A stretch of 43,304 nucleotides of DNA from a virus (IMGVR_UViG_3300021520_000006:1-43304); one strand, 5' to 3'; counted from the stretch's first letter, positions 1 to 8,460 are shown. The notes: generated from the sequence alone by a model not told the origin. Program-made: numbers and translations.

Positions 1-139
1 CGTCTGAGTTTAGGGGGGCTAGCGAGGGACCGGCGCTGGTGGTTGTGGATCGGGATGGTCCCATCGGAGCGGAGGTGTGGGGTCTTCTTCGCGTGTACGT
101 GATCTCGCACGATGACGCGGGGGGGGGCGCACCTTTCGA
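1..139. repeat. Terminal overlap, left copy (matches 43167-43304)
   Basis: Bases 1-139 match 43167-43304 except for one G in a homopolymer (nine here, eight there). The overlap lies inside the terminase gene and in the same frame. This is what a closed circular assembly of a circularly permuted or circularised phage genome gives, so it should be collapsed rather than read as a true terminal repeat. Confidence 0.9.
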
Positions 140-524
140 GGTGGTTCCTGTTCGAGCGAGCGATCGGGCTGAACGTGAGGCGTTGGTTTACGACCGACAG
201 CGAGATCTCCTGTGGGGGAATATGGCGCGATGGCTGTTGGAGGGGGGGGCGATTCCGTGCGACGCGAAGCTATCGCGGGAGTTGTCCGAGCCACGGTGGA
301 CCGGGTCAGTGGTGGGGCGATTGAAAGCGACGGGGAAACGCGAGCTACGGAAGACGCTGGGACGGTCTCCCGATCGCGCTGATGCGGTTGCGCTCGCGGT
401 TTGGAACTGTGGTGGGCAGTGGGGTGGCGACAGGGGGACTTCGCATCTGAACCCATACGCACGGGACGGGGGGCCTTCTTTGGGTGGTTCCGTGTCCAGG
501 TCTTCGTGGGATTCTGACGACTGA
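1..524 (+). CDS. Terminase large subunit, C-terminal part (continues from 42155-43304)
   Basis: This is the 3' third of the packaging motor gene. Its 5' part lies at the other end of the window, and joining the two gives one open frame of 511 codons across the circle junction. The fragment carries the later part of the RNase H-like nuclease domain that cuts concatemers at headful: VVVDRDGPIG near position 39 and a downstream Asp in SPDRADAVALAVW near 365. The frame reads correctly only with the nine-G run at 119-127; the copy at the window end has eight G. The portal gene follows after 40 bases. Family assignment is from motifs and gene order. Confidence 0.88.
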   Translation, partial: SEFRGASEGPALVVVDRDGPIGAEVWGLLRVYVISHDDAGGGAPFEVVPVRASDRAEREALVYDRQRDLLWGNMARWLLEGGAIPCDAKLSRELSEPRWTGSVVGRLKATGKRELRKTLGRSPDRADAVALAVWNCGGQWGGDRGTSHLNPYARDGGPSLGGSVSRSSWDSDD

Positions 525-564
525 TGTTACTTGTTTTTTTTTGGTTCTCATGTAGGGTTGGGGG

Positions 565-1833
565 GTGGCGCTCTTTTCCTCGTTGTTAACGCGGGTTAGG
601 AACTACGCGGGACCGCGCGAATTACCGGTTGGCGAGGATCTCGAATCGGGGTGGCGTCGGCAAATCTCGCCTGTTGTCCTGTCGCAAACTCGATGGGCTC
701 TTGAGGATCTTGAGGGTGCGATCGTCGCAGCTGACAACGGGGTGTTGCGGTCTGCGGGTCGTCTTTGGCGTGCGACGCGCCGTGATGGGGTTTGCGTGGG
801 GGTTTTGTCCACGCGAACCCTTGGGCTCGTTCAATTGCCTGTAACGTTTGCAAGCTCTGACGAGGGCCTGATCTCAGCTATCAGCGGCGAGTTTCGTCGT
901 GTGTTCCCCACTGGTGAGCTGGCATTACTTGCCGCCGATGGGCGGGGGCTGGGGATTGGCGTCGCTGAATTTGTTGAGCTGCCAGGGTCTAGGCTTGTGC
1001 TCCGTCGTCTTGAGCCGGAGTTCTTGACCTATCGCCGTTCTGAGGATCGGTGGTATTATCAGTCGATCCGAGGTCTTGAGGCGGTTAATCCAGGGGATGG
1101 GCGCTGGATTTTGCATTGTCCGGGGGGGGCGGCGGAGCCGTGGTCCCAGGGGCTGTGGACTGCGCTTGGTCGCGCGTTTATTGCCAAAGAGCATGCTTTT
1201 TATCTTCGGGAAAACTACGGCAGCAAGTTGGCGAACGCGGCAAGAATCGCGGAAGCGCCAGCCGGAGCAAACGATATTCAACGAAAAGGTTGGTTTTCCA
1301 GGGTTGCCTCGTGGGGTGTGAACACGGTTTTTGATGTCCCGCCTGGGTACAGCGTGAAACTTCTCGAGAGCAACGGACGGGGCTACGACGTTTTTCAGCA
1401 GACGATCGCCACGTCAAATCAGGAGATCATCGTTTGCCTCGCAGGTCAAGAGGTAACGACGACCGGCGGAACTGGGTTCGCAAATGCTGGCGTTCACGCG
1501 ACGATCCGTAGTGATTTGATCCAGTCTGATGCGGATGCGCTAGCTGAGACACTGAACGAACAGGCCTTGCCTGTTTGGGCGAATGAACGTTTCGGTGCAG
1601 GTGCTGTCGATGATGCACCTCGTGTGGTGTGGGATACAACGCCGCCCAAGGACCTCAATTTGGAAGCGCTGGCGACAAATCAAGCGGCTATTGCCATCGC
1701 TGCGATGAATTCGGTTTTGGCAGGGTCTGGGTTACAGGTTGACGCCGTAGCGGTTGCTCGTCGGTTTGGGGTTCCGTTGATCGAAACGACACCAATGCCA
1801 CCGCTACCAACGGAAGGGGGATCGGGTGTCTAG
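565..1833 (+). CDS. Portal protein, DUF935 / Mu gp29-like
   Basis: 422 aa. The portal forms the dodecameric ring at one capsid vertex through which DNA enters and to which the neck attaches. The pattern fits the DUF935 portals of Mu-like phages: a WYYQSIRGLEAVNPGDGRW-type strand region, a central stretch with alternating Trp and charged residues (W..LGRAFIAKEHAF), TSNQEIIVCLAGQEVTT, and a C-terminal block that runs into ..LPVWANERFG. It sits directly after the terminase and before the protease, as in Mu. The start is GTG at 565; no ATG lies nearby in frame. It overlaps the protease gene by 8 bases, suggesting translational coupling. Confidence 0.82.
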   Translation: MALFSSLLTRVRNYAGPRELPVGEDLESGWRRQISPVVLSQTRWALEDLEGAIVAADNGVLRSAGRLWRATRRDGVCVGVLSTRTLGLVQLPVTFASSDEGLISAISGEFRRVFPTGELALLAADGRGLGIGVAEFVELPGSRLVLRRLEPEFLTYRRSEDRWYYQSIRGLEAVNPGDGRWILHCPGGAAEPWSQGLWTALGRAFIAKEHAFYLRENYGSKLANAARIAEAPAGANDIQRKGWFSRVASWGVNTVFDVPPGYSVKLLESNGRGYDVFQQTIATSNQEIIVCLAGQEVTTTGGTGFANAGVHATIRSDLIQSDADALAETLNEQALPVWANERFGAGAVDDAPRVVWDTTPPKDLNLEALATNQAAIAIAAMNSVLAGSGLQVDAVAVARRFGVPLIETTPMPPLPTEGGSGV

Positions 1834-2908
1834 ACGGCGGTTGTTTGCTGGCGTGATGGCGCAGGGGGTGGGCTCGGATACTGTCGAGCGTCCATCGAAG
1901 GGCGAAGCTCCGACAGCCTGGAGGATCTGGACCTCTGGTGAGAACTTCTCAGACAAAGGCTCGATCTTTTTTACTAATGAATCCGCACGTTTGCTGTTAT
2001 CGGAGCAAGAGGCCAGACAGCGTCGCTATGTGGTCGATTTCGACCATTTGAGTTTGACGACTGATCGACCAGCGGAGGCGGGTCGCGCAGCGGGATGGCA
2101 TTCTCTCGCTGTCAGAAATGGGGAGTTGTGGGCTGTCGATGTCGAGTGGTGCGCGGATGCTAAAGCGGGCCTAGAGGAAAAGCCTCCGCGTTGGAAGTAT
2201 TTTTCACCTGCATTCCACGTCGACAAGTCGGATCAAGTTGTTTCATATGTCAACTGTGCGTTATGCGTTAACCCACTTTCCAGGGGAATCCCTGAGTTAG
2301 CGGCGTTCACGAGGGGTAAGACCATGGATCTAAAAAAGGTGCTGGCGTTGTTGGCTGCGATGGCAGAAGGCGAGGGGGTCAGCGACGAACAGAAACAGGC
2401 GGTCGCTGCTGCGTTGTCGTTTCTTTCTCCTGAAGAGAAGAAAGACAATCCGGAAGAGAAACCGGAAGAGAAGAAAGACGCGGAAAAGTCGGAAGACACT
2501 CCTCCTCCTCCTTCTCCTGCTTCTCCGCCTGCGGCAAAGGAAGACGAGAAAGAAAAGGCATCAGCGGTAGGCGTCGGGTCGCTCGCTGCGCTGGCGGCAC
2601 GTCTCGAGGTGTTCGAGGTGCGCGAGGCGCTGACGGGTCGGGTCGACATTCCCGAGGGCCAGCGACGGTGGCTACGGGGCCAACCGCTCGCTGTGGTGCG
2701 ATCGTACCTGGCAGAAGTCCCAAGAGGAACAGCGGAGCGGCACGCGTCGGCAACGCTTGGTGATGGCGCGCCTATGGGTCTCCAGGGCGAAGAATTGGAA
2801 ATGTTGAATCGGGCGATGGGCATTCGAAGTAAAGAAAAATCTGGACCGGAACGTGACGAGTTTGGGCGCCTTGTGTTGCGCGCTCGTGGTGCGGGAGGTG
2901 TAAAATGA
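1826..2908 (+). CDS. Head maturation protease with C-terminal scaffold (Mu I-like)
   Basis: 360 aa, GTG start overlapping the portal stop. Residues 1 to about 155 resemble the Mu gpI protease family: VDFDHLS, AAGWHSLAVRNGELWAVDVEW and FSPAFHVD followed by a CALCVNP strand. After about residue 165 the protein becomes helical and charged: a Glu/Lys/Pro-rich run (EEKKDNPEEKPEEKKDAEK) and Pro/Ser linker, then a helical tail. This is the expected layout of a protease fused to a scaffold, which shapes the procapsid and is then degraded. An internal ATG at 2324 could give scaffold alone. Decoration and capsid genes follow with 4-base overlaps. Confidence 0.8.
   Translation: MSRRRLFAGVMAQGVGSDTVERPSKGEAPTAWRIWTSGENFSDKGSIFFTNESARLLLSEQEARQRRYVVDFDHLSLTTDRPAEAGRAAGWHSLAVRNGELWAVDVEWCADAKAGLEEKPPRWKYFSPAFHVDKSDQVVSYVNCALCVNPLSRGIPELAAFTRGKTMDLKKVLALLAAMAEGEGVSDEQKQAVAAALSFLSPEEKKDNPEEKPEEKKDAEKSEDTPPPPSPASPPAAKEDEKEKASAVGVGSLAALAARLEVFEVREALTGRVDIPEGQRRWLRGQPLAVVRSYLAEVPRGTAERHASATLGDGAPMGLQGEELEMLNRAMGIRSKEKSGPERDEFGRLVLRARGAGGVK
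2324..2908 (+). CDS. Possible separate scaffold from internal start (Mu Z-like)
   Basis: Within the protease gene an in-frame ATG (MDLKKVLALLAAMAEGEG) lies about 8 bases after GAGGGG, a good ribosome binding site, exactly where the protease fold ends and the scaffold begins. In Mu, gene Z is made from an internal start in gene I. By analogy a 194-aa scaffold could be made in excess over the protease. The ATG and its binding site are visible; use of the start is inferred. Confidence 0.5.
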   Translation: MDLKKVLALLAAMAEGEGVSDEQKQAVAAALSFLSPEEKKDNPEEKPEEKKDAEKSEDTPPPPSPASPPAAKEDEKEKASAVGVGSLAALAARLEVFEVREALTGRVDIPEGQRRWLRGQPLAVVRSYLAEVPRGTAERHASATLGDGAPMGLQGEELEMLNRAMGIRSKEKSGPERDEFGRLVLRARGAGGVK

Positions 2909-3585
2909 GTTTTTTGACGAAGGAACGGCCAAGCTCGGTTCGCGTGGTCAATAGGGATCGTCGTCCGATTGTGGGGGACGCGATCAAGGGCGCGCTGGCT
3001 GCGTCGGTGGTGACTGGGCCATCGCGTGGCAAGTACATGCGGGCGGGGCAAAAGGTGGGGACGCTGGTCGTTGGGGGTTCGGCGGTTGGCAGGTTTACTG
3101 AGGCGGCGCCGTTGGGAACGGAAGCCGAGATCCAATTTTTCTCGGAGCGTACGCTTTTCCTTCTGAAAAATGATCCGGTGGTTCCGGTGGTTGCGGCTGA
3201 CATTGAATCGCCGTGTTGGGTCCTCGACGACCAAACGGTGACAGGTGCGCAGGGCGCACAGTGCGCTGGAATTGTGTACGAAGTAACGTCGGAAGGGGTA
3301 TGGATCGAAGTTGCGGATTCTGGGCTTTTCCCAACACGTTCCGGCGTTACAACGTTGGTTGCTGGGGTTGCATCGGTGCTGAATGTGCCACTGAGCGCTA
3401 ATAGTAGGATCCATCTTCAAATACGCGACATTGGAACGGGTGCAATGACGGGGTTTGTTGCTCTTATTGCTCCGGTGTCGTCACGTAACATTACGCTGGG
3501 GTCATTCGTGATCCAAGCGATCGACGGCGCGAAAGCCGTCATCACTACGGCTGTCTGTGTCGTGGAGTGGGAGGTCGTAGCGTGA
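2905..3585 (+). CDS. Capsid decoration / cement protein candidate
   Basis: 226 aa, ATG at 2905 overlapping the protease stop. It sits between scaffold and major capsid genes, where Mu-like and related phages often encode a capsid decoration protein. The block ending in CWVLDDQTVT..AGIVYEVTSEGVWIEV is the strand pattern common in such proteins. The first roughly 140 residues are clearly homologous to the N-terminus of the fibre protein at 17308: shared RPS.VRVV.RD.RPIVG, RGKY.RAG and DDQTV. The C-terminal 85 residues are beta-rich (NITLGSFVIQAIDGAKAVIT) and not shared. Role is inferred from position and pattern. Confidence 0.65.
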   Translation: MSFLTKERPSSVRVVNRDRRPIVGDAIKGALAASVVTGPSRGKYMRAGQKVGTLVVGGSAVGRFTEAAPLGTEAEIQFFSERTLFLLKNDPVVPVVAADIESPCWVLDDQTVTGAQGAQCAGIVYEVTSEGVWIEVADSGLFPTRSGVTTLVAGVASVLNVPLSANSRIHLQIRDIGTGAMTGFVALIAPVSSRNITLGSFVIQAIDGAKAVITTAVCVVEWEVVA

Positions 3586-4592
3586 AAATTACACCTGATT
3601 TTTTCGTGTCGTTTGAAACCAATGTTTCGCTTTTGGTCGTGGATGCCTGGTCGCGTATGGAGGAACGCCTTGTCTGGGATAAATTCGTAGAAAAGAGAAC
3701 CAGCGGGACGTTGCGCGAGCTGTTCGTCTGGCTCGTTGAAGCCGCAAGGATTTACCCTGAAGGACTCGGGGGAAATCAGCGCTTCGATGATCTTGCGTCG
3801 GCATTCTTTGAAATCACCAACACGAACAGCGGCGCGTCTCTCCGGTTGACTCGGAACGAGCTCGAAGACAACCAAAAAGACGTTGGCAACGGTCGCGTGA
3901 TGCCTGTCTTCGACTACGCGGGGAATTGGGCGTCGCAGGTTGGCGGGTCCGCGGCTTATTGGCCGCAAGAAAAATTTTTCCAGCTGGTTGGTTCCGGAAA
4001 AACGAAGTCCTCTTACGACGGCGTGCCTTTTTTCTCTGCTTCGCATCCGGTGAATCCATCCATGGATGTGAGTCCGACTTATTCGAATTTGTTGACCGCC
4101 AAACCGATCGGCGGAACGACTCCTCTTGATACTGCTGCGAACAACCTTGCGGCTGTCTTTGCTGCGATTCGAGGTCTTCGCCAGCCAAACGGCGTCCCTC
4201 GTAATCTGAAACCACGGTTCATTCTGGCTGGGGAGGATCTGCGCAAGCGCGTCTACGAATTGACGGACAGTAAATCGATCATCGCCTCAGGCGGCACTGG
4301 GGGAGCGGGTGTCGGTGCGGTCGAAAACGTAATTTCGGCACGTTACGGACTCGAACCTGTAATCGCGGCGGAGTTGTCCGAAGCTGGTGTTTATTACATC
4401 GGCGTCGAGAAATCGCCGGGTGAGGGTGGGCCTTTCATTTATCTGGAGCGCGAGGGGTACCGCCTAGACACCTACGTCCCTTCGACCCAAGTGGAGCTTG
4501 CTCGTCGCGCTGAATTCGAGTGGAAATTCACTGGGCGCAACGGTGCTTCCTACGGGCATCCGTATTTGTTCTTTCGAGTTGAGCCTGTGTGA
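3582..4592 (+). CDS. Major capsid protein, Mu gpT-like
   Basis: 336 aa. It assembles the icosahedral shell and fits the Mu-like gpT family: an N-terminal F...F.....W....E......TSGT..E...WL......W-type region, FDDLASAFFEITNTNSGASLRL, the mid-protein PQEKFFQLVGSG..SYDGVPFFSASHPVN, and a C-terminal region ending in GRNGASYGHPYLFFRV. The start is taken at GTG 3582, which overlaps the previous stop (GTGA) and has GGGAGG 7 bases upstream, rather than the GTG at 3567. It is followed by the DUF1320 gene with a 1-base overlap. Confidence 0.87.
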   Translation: MKITPDFFVSFETNVSLLVVDAWSRMEERLVWDKFVEKRTSGTLRELFVWLVEAARIYPEGLGGNQRFDDLASAFFEITNTNSGASLRLTRNELEDNQKDVGNGRVMPVFDYAGNWASQVGGSAAYWPQEKFFQLVGSGKTKSSYDGVPFFSASHPVNPSMDVSPTYSNLLTAKPIGGTTPLDTAANNLAAVFAAIRGLRQPNGVPRNLKPRFILAGEDLRKRVYELTDSKSIIASGGTGGAGVGAVENVISARYGLEPVIAAELSEAGVYYIGVEKSPGEGGPFIYLEREGYRLDTYVPSTQVELARRAEFEWKFTGRNGASYGHPYLFFRVEPV

Positions 4593-5035
4593 TGGCAACT
4601 GCGTATTTGACAGCGGAAGAATTCAAGCTTCGATCCGTGATGCCACCGGAAGAAGTAGACCTCCTGGAGCAGAGTTACCCCGGGTTCCTGCGCGCGCGTC
4701 TCGCTGAAGTATCGGGACGCATTGATGCTCGTCTGTCGAAACGCTATCTGGTGCCTTTTGCGTCTCCTCCAGCGGAAATCGTTTGCGCGTGGGTAGAGCG
4801 GCTCGTTACGCGGGATCTCTACCTGCGGCGGGGGTTCACTCCAGGATCCAAACAGGATGATGAGATTCTTCTTCGTGCAGTAGCAGCTGAAACGGAGATC
4901 CGGGAAGCTGCTGACGCACGGGAGGGGCTCTTTGATCTTCCGGTCCGGGACTCGGAAAAAAAAGGCGAGTTCTGGGGGTACTCGGAGGATAACCCGTACG
5001 CCTGGACGGATCGGGGGGGGAGGCGCAATGGCTGA
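4592..5035 (+). CDS. Head-tail connector, DUF1320 / Mu gp36-like
   Basis: 147 aa, ATG at 4592 overlapping the capsid stop by one base. The profile matches small alpha-helical neck proteins of the DUF1320 type: YLTAEEFKLRSVMPPEEVD, then a helix with RIDARLSKRYLVPFASPPAEI and an R-rich helix (TRDLYLRRGF) with a charged C-terminus. It likely forms an adaptor ring under the portal. It is in the same position as in Mu. Confidence 0.72.
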   Translation: MATAYLTAEEFKLRSVMPPEEVDLLEQSYPGFLRARLAEVSGRIDARLSKRYLVPFASPPAEIVCAWVERLVTRDLYLRRGFTPGSKQDDEILLRAVAAETEIREAADAREGLFDLPVRDSEKKGEFWGYSEDNPYAWTDRGGRRNG

Positions 5036-5390
5036 TCCTCTCGGCCCGCTGGTGGCGTTGCTCGCGCGCGTGCGGGGGCTCCCTGGGGTCGTAGCGGCTC
5101 GAGCTCGTGGAGAGCTCCTCGAGGTGGCTCGAGAAACGGCGCAGGCTGGACGCGGGCCTGAGGGGCGCGCGTGGGCGCCTCGTCGTGAGGGAGGCCAGGC
5201 GCTTGCGAGGGCAGCCGATCATTTGTCCGTTAGGGGTTCGGGGTTGGCCCTGGTTTTTCGACTTGTTGGTCCTGAGGCGTTTCACGGCGCAAAGCGGCCA
5301 GTTTTGCCGACGGCACTTCCGGCTCGTTGGGGGGAGGTTTTGCAGCGGCTAGCTGTCGCAGAATGGGAAAGACTATGCGGTCCGCGCTGA
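5028..5390 (+). CDS. Virion morphogenesis / neck protein candidate (Mu gp37 or G position)
   Basis: 120 aa, starting at ATG 5028 after a G-rich stretch (ATCGGGGGGGGAGGCGC), overlapping the previous gene by 8 bases. The pattern W.PRREGGQALARAADHLSVRGS followed by a hydrophobic strand and AKRPVLPTA resembles the closing part of phage virion-morphogenesis / tail-completion proteins, where RP..LP is common. No catalytic motif is seen. Very high GC and Arg/Ala content sets it apart slightly from its neighbours. Assignment rests on the RPVLP pattern and gene order. Confidence 0.55.
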   Translation: MADPLGPLVALLARVRGLPGVVAARARGELLEVARETAQAGRGPEGRAWAPRREGGQALARAADHLSVRGSGLALVFRLVGPEAFHGAKRPVLPTALPARWGEVLQRLAVAEWERLCGPR

Positions 5391-5899
5391 TTTATTTGGT
5401 TGACAGCGTTCGCTCGCAGTTCGTCGCACGTGGCATTGTCGCGAGCGTGGCAGTCGGGTGGAGGGCGCACGCCAAAACGGCTGCGGGCGCTGCACGGGTG
5501 GTTTTCGAGCCTTCCGAGGATGGGCGTGGCGGTCGGTTGTTACAACCGGGGCAAGCTGGGAAACGTGATCTAGGTTCGGGGCTTCGGGCGCGTGCGCTCG
5601 CTGATTGGGAACGTGCGGTCACTGTGTATTGCTGGGCTATAGACGTAGCGTGTCCGAACGACCAACGCGCTCAAATTGAGACCGTAGAAACGCTTCTGGA
5701 AAATGTCGTGCGAGCGGTCCAAACGTGTCAAGCGGCAAATGTCAAATGGGGTGCGGTGTCATGGCCTGTTTCCCCAGTGGAGCGGGTTGCAGGGGCGGAA
5801 GTCAGTGCAGCTTTTGTGCTGACGTCGCCTTTGTACGATTGGGAAATTGAGACTGGGTTCCCAGAAACAGTCGCAGTAGAAAAGGGGTTCAAACGATGA
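5375..5899 (+). CDS. Tail terminator / completion protein candidate
   Basis: 174 aa from ATG 5375; an in-frame ATG at 5363 is possible but lacks a clear ribosome binding site. The sequence AALIYLVDS-like N-terminal helix, VVFEPSEDGRGG, then LADWERAVTVYCWAID and a helix QRAQIETVETLLENVVRAV, with a beta-rich C-terminus, is the usual build of tail-end proteins that cap the tube and join it to the neck. It lies directly before the sheath gene, overlapping by 4 bases (ATGA). Function is inferred from position and fold pattern. Confidence 0.58.
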   Translation: MRSALIYLVDSVRSQFVARGIVASVAVGWRAHAKTAAGAARVVFEPSEDGRGGRLLQPGQAGKRDLGSGLRARALADWERAVTVYCWAIDVACPNDQRAQIETVETLLENVVRAVQTCQAANVKWGAVSWPVSPVERVAGAEVSAAFVLTSPLYDWEIETGFPETVAVEKGFKR

Positions 5900-7392
5900 T
5901 TCCAAGCGTCATAATTGAAAAAAGAGATCGGCAAACTGGCGTAGTCCGTCCGTCTTCAACCGGGGTTCTTGCGATCGTTGGGCCGTGTTCCCGGGGGCCG
6001 TTGAATTTGGCTGGAGGTTTTACTGACGCACGTTTGGCGTTGGAGGAATACGGACCGGGGCCGCTGGTTTCGTACGCGACGACTTTTTTACAACTGGCTC
6101 GGCTGCCTGTGGTGCTGGTGCGGTCAGAAACTACGGACCCTGGATCAATCGACGCTGTCGTGATCGAGGGAGGTGGAACAGCGACAGCGACGACGACAGG
6201 GGAGCCCTATGCGGATTATGGTGTAGTTGTCCGTTTTGTGTCCGATGGCATTATTGGAGAAGCTGATCCCCCGCTAAAATATCAGGTGAGCCTAGACGGG
6301 GGGCAAAACTTCGGTTCCAGGTTCGCCTTGGGCGTTGGGAAAGAGATTTACATTGCGGCTGTGGGGCTCCGGTTCGTTTTCACTGATGGGACGATCCTAG
6401 GGGGGGAAACTGTTTCTGCTCGCACGTGGGGCCCAGACTCCGAATCGGCAGCGATCGATGCCGCGCTAGAGGGCCTGCGCGTTTCGTCTTCAGTATGGGA
6501 ATCTCTTTTGATTTGCGTTAGCGTCGAGACTCCGATTACTGATCGCCCTAGTAAGAATGTGGGGGTAACTGTCGAGCAGGTTTCCACGTGGCTTTTGGGC
6601 TTGGCAGCAAAAGGTCGATACCGCACTGCACTGATGAGTCTTCGCATGAAGGCGCCATTTGAACCTGAATCCGTCTACCGCGAAGCGGCGAGGATGGCAA
6701 CGTGGCGATCAGTCTCTAATGACATCGTAGTGGGGGCTGACGGCGGCATTATCTGGGATCCGTTGGTGGGCGCGATGGTCGTTAGGCCAACGGCGCTATT
6801 CGTAGCGGCTCGTGGAATGTCCAACGGCGATCCATCCGAAGATGTGGCCTATGTCGGCCGTGGTCCGATTGTTGGGGTGCAGATCGCGGACACTCGTGGG
6901 AACGCACTATTCCACGATGAAGCTCTTTTCCCAGGGCTCGACGATTTGCGGCTCGCAACGCTCCGCAGTTTCAACGGCAAAGATGGCGTATTTATCAATA
7001 ACGCTCCGATCCTGAGCGCGAATGGTTCTGATTTTGTCTACTGGCAGCATGCGCGCATATGCAATATCGCCTGCGAGGTCGCCTATGCGCTGTTAACAGA
7101 GCAGCTGTCGAAGGGCGTCGAAAAGTCTACAAAGAAGGGTCCGAATGGGGAGCGATACATTTCCGAGGAATCGGCGCAGCTAATCGAGGGCCTGGTGGAC
7201 GCAGGCCTAAAATCGCAACTGCGCGGGCGCACGTCTGACGTGCAATGCGTCCTTTCCAGAACAGACGACATTTCGTCGAATGCCGGCGCGGTGATCCATG
7301 CAAAAGTGGAAATAGTTTCTTTGGCATACATCAAAGAGTTTGCCGTTAGTGTCGGTTATGTTGTTTCGCTGTCTGGTGGGGTGCAATCATGA
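5896..7392 (+). CDS. Contractile tail sheath protein (Mu gpL-like)
   Basis: 498 aa. The N-terminus (PSVIIEKRDRQTGVVRPSSTGVLAIVGPCSRGP.N) followed by FTDARLALEEYGPGPLVSYATTFL is the standard opening of contractile sheath subunits. The C-terminal half has ADTRGNALF, DDLRLATLRSFNGKDGVFINNAPILSA and RICNIACEVAY, the conserved sheath core that packs on the tube. Its presence shows a contractile tail, so the phage has myovirus morphology. ATG start overlaps the preceding stop. The tube gene follows with a 4-base overlap. Confidence 0.9.
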   Translation: MIPSVIIEKRDRQTGVVRPSSTGVLAIVGPCSRGPLNLAGGFTDARLALEEYGPGPLVSYATTFLQLARLPVVLVRSETTDPGSIDAVVIEGGGTATATTTGEPYADYGVVVRFVSDGIIGEADPPLKYQVSLDGGQNFGSRFALGVGKEIYIAAVGLRFVFTDGTILGGETVSARTWGPDSESAAIDAALEGLRVSSSVWESLLICVSVETPITDRPSKNVGVTVEQVSTWLLGLAAKGRYRTALMSLRMKAPFEPESVYREAARMATWRSVSNDIVVGADGGIIWDPLVGAMVVRPTALFVAARGMSNGDPSEDVAYVGRGPIVGVQIADTRGNALFHDEALFPGLDDLRLATLRSFNGKDGVFINNAPILSANGSDFVYWQHARICNIACEVAYALLTEQLSKGVEKSTKKGPNGERYISEESAQLIEGLVDAGLKSQLRGRTSDVQCVLSRTDDISSNAGAVIHAKVEIVSLAYIKEFAVSVGYVVSLSGGVQS

Positions 7393-7880
7393 TGGATCCT
7401 ATGGTCATCAACCCTCGCGTAAACGGGGTGATCTATTCTGGCAATAGCTGCTCCTTTACCGTAAACGGTGCGCCAATGGTCGGCGTTTTGGAATTGAGCT
7501 ACGAGCAGAAACGCACCAGGAAGGCAGTTTATGGCGCAAAACGCTCGGGTACTGTGCTAGGCAAGACGTCGGGAAAGTATGAGGTCAGTTGCACGCTCAA
7601 GTTGCTCCGGTCTACTGAAGACTGGTTGACGACATTTTTAACCCCTTTCGGTTTGGGTTCGTATGGGGACGCTCAGTTTTTGCTGACGGTGTCTACTTTT
7701 GAGCCGGCAATTACTCCTGCGGTTCCGCTGGTATCGGTTCTCTTGGGGTGCACGATCGATGGCAAGAAGAACTCGCACGCCGAAGGTATCGATGAGCTTG
7801 TTTCTGAATTGGAAATCGGCGTGATGACGGTTACAGAAAACGGTAAAATTCTTTGGTCATTGGTCCGAGATGTCCCGTGA
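7389..7880 (+). CDS. Tail tube protein (Mu gpM-like)
   Basis: 163 aa, beta-rich. It starts with NPRVNGVIYSGNSCSFTVNG, then GVLELSYEQKRTRKAVYGAKRSG and KYEVSCTLKLLRS. These are the alternating strands of a tail tube subunit that stacks as hexamers inside the sheath. The gene follows the sheath directly, as in all contractile-tail modules. ATG at 7389 (a second ATG at 7392) overlaps the sheath stop. Confidence 0.82.
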   Translation: MMDPMVINPRVNGVIYSGNSCSFTVNGAPMVGVLELSYEQKRTRKAVYGAKRSGTVLGKTSGKYEVSCTLKLLRSTEDWLTTFLTPFGLGSYGDAQFLLTVSTFEPAITPAVPLVSVLLGCTIDGKKNSHAEGIDELVSELEIGVMTVTENGKILWSLVRDVP

Positions 7881-7894
7881 AAGGTGGTTCTACA

Positions 7895-8302
7895 ATGGAA
7901 GATGTTTTGTATTTGCTGGCGCAAGCACAAGAGAAACGAGCGGAACGCGAGGACAGGCGGCTCCAGGAGAAGGCAGCCAGTGAACTGGAAATGCTGCGTT
8001 TGGAGGACCGCCTAGAGGACGAGCTAGGGCCGCGTGGCGTTCAATTCGAAATCGTCGACTGTCGCGACGTGGGGGGAGGGTTCGTTGCAGTGAAGCTGGG
8101 GCCGTCAATCGTTCACACTAGATTCGCCAATTCAAAGCAAACATCGTCCGATTTGGATTCATACGTGACACCGTGTCTGGTACACCCAACAGTCGAAGCT
8201 TACCGTGCGCTCGTGTTCGAGCGGCCTGCGCTCGTTGGTCGCTGTGCGTTGGCGTTAGCGTATCTGTACGGAGTGCAGAGGGAAGGTGATCAAAAAAAAT
8301 AG
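7895..8302 (+). CDS. Tail assembly chaperone, short form (G-like)
   Basis: 135 aa from ATG 7895 with AAGGTGG just upstream. Residues 1-45 form a charged helix (LAQAQEKRAEREDRRLQEK), followed by a mixed fold (RGVQFEIVDCRDVGGGFVAVKLG). It lies between tube and tape measure, the usual place for chaperones that coat the tape measure during tail assembly. The reading frame ends in CAA AAA AAA TAG, a slippery site, so a longer form is also expected. Confidence 0.72.
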   Translation: MEDVLYLLAQAQEKRAEREDRRLQEKAASELEMLRLEDRLEDELGPRGVQFEIVDCRDVGGGFVAVKLGPSIVHTRFANSKQTSSDLDSYVTPCLVHPTVEAYRALVFERPALVGRCALALAYLYGVQREGDQKK

Positions 8303-8460
8303 ATGATGGCTTTGCACGCTGCGCGAGGAATCCGGCATTTGCTGCGGAGTGTCTAGTCGAGTTGTTCGGGGGCGACCGGGAAAACATACAGGCGCACGTA
8401 GGCGCTTTACTGCTAGTAGAGGCACTAATGATTTTCAGGACGTCACATGGCATCGGGTGA
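7895..8460 (+). CDS. Tail assembly chaperone, long form by -1 frameshift (GT-like)
   Basis: A -1 slip on the A run at 8292-8299 bypasses the TAG at 8300 and opens a further 52 codons (starting DDGFARCARNPAFAAECL) that end at TGA 8458-8460, inside the start of the tape measure gene. The extension has no start codon or ribosome binding site of its own, and fills an otherwise unexplained gap of about 145 bases. Frameshifted chaperone pairs are well known in lambda (G/GT) and Mu (gp41). The expected product is about 188 aa. Confidence 0.75.
8292..8299 (+). promoter_or_regulatory. Slippery A8 sequence for programmed -1 frameshift
   Basis: Eight A follow GATC; in the zero frame this reads CAA AAA AAA TAG. 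The heptamer A AAA AAA at 8293-8299 is a classic -1 slippery site, with the zero-frame stop directly after it and an open -1 frame of 52 codons beyond. Confidence 0.75.

Noticed and set aside
2233-3420. Long - strand frame of 395 codons
   Set aside because: It is antisense to protease, decoration protein and their overlap, which have coherent families and spacing.
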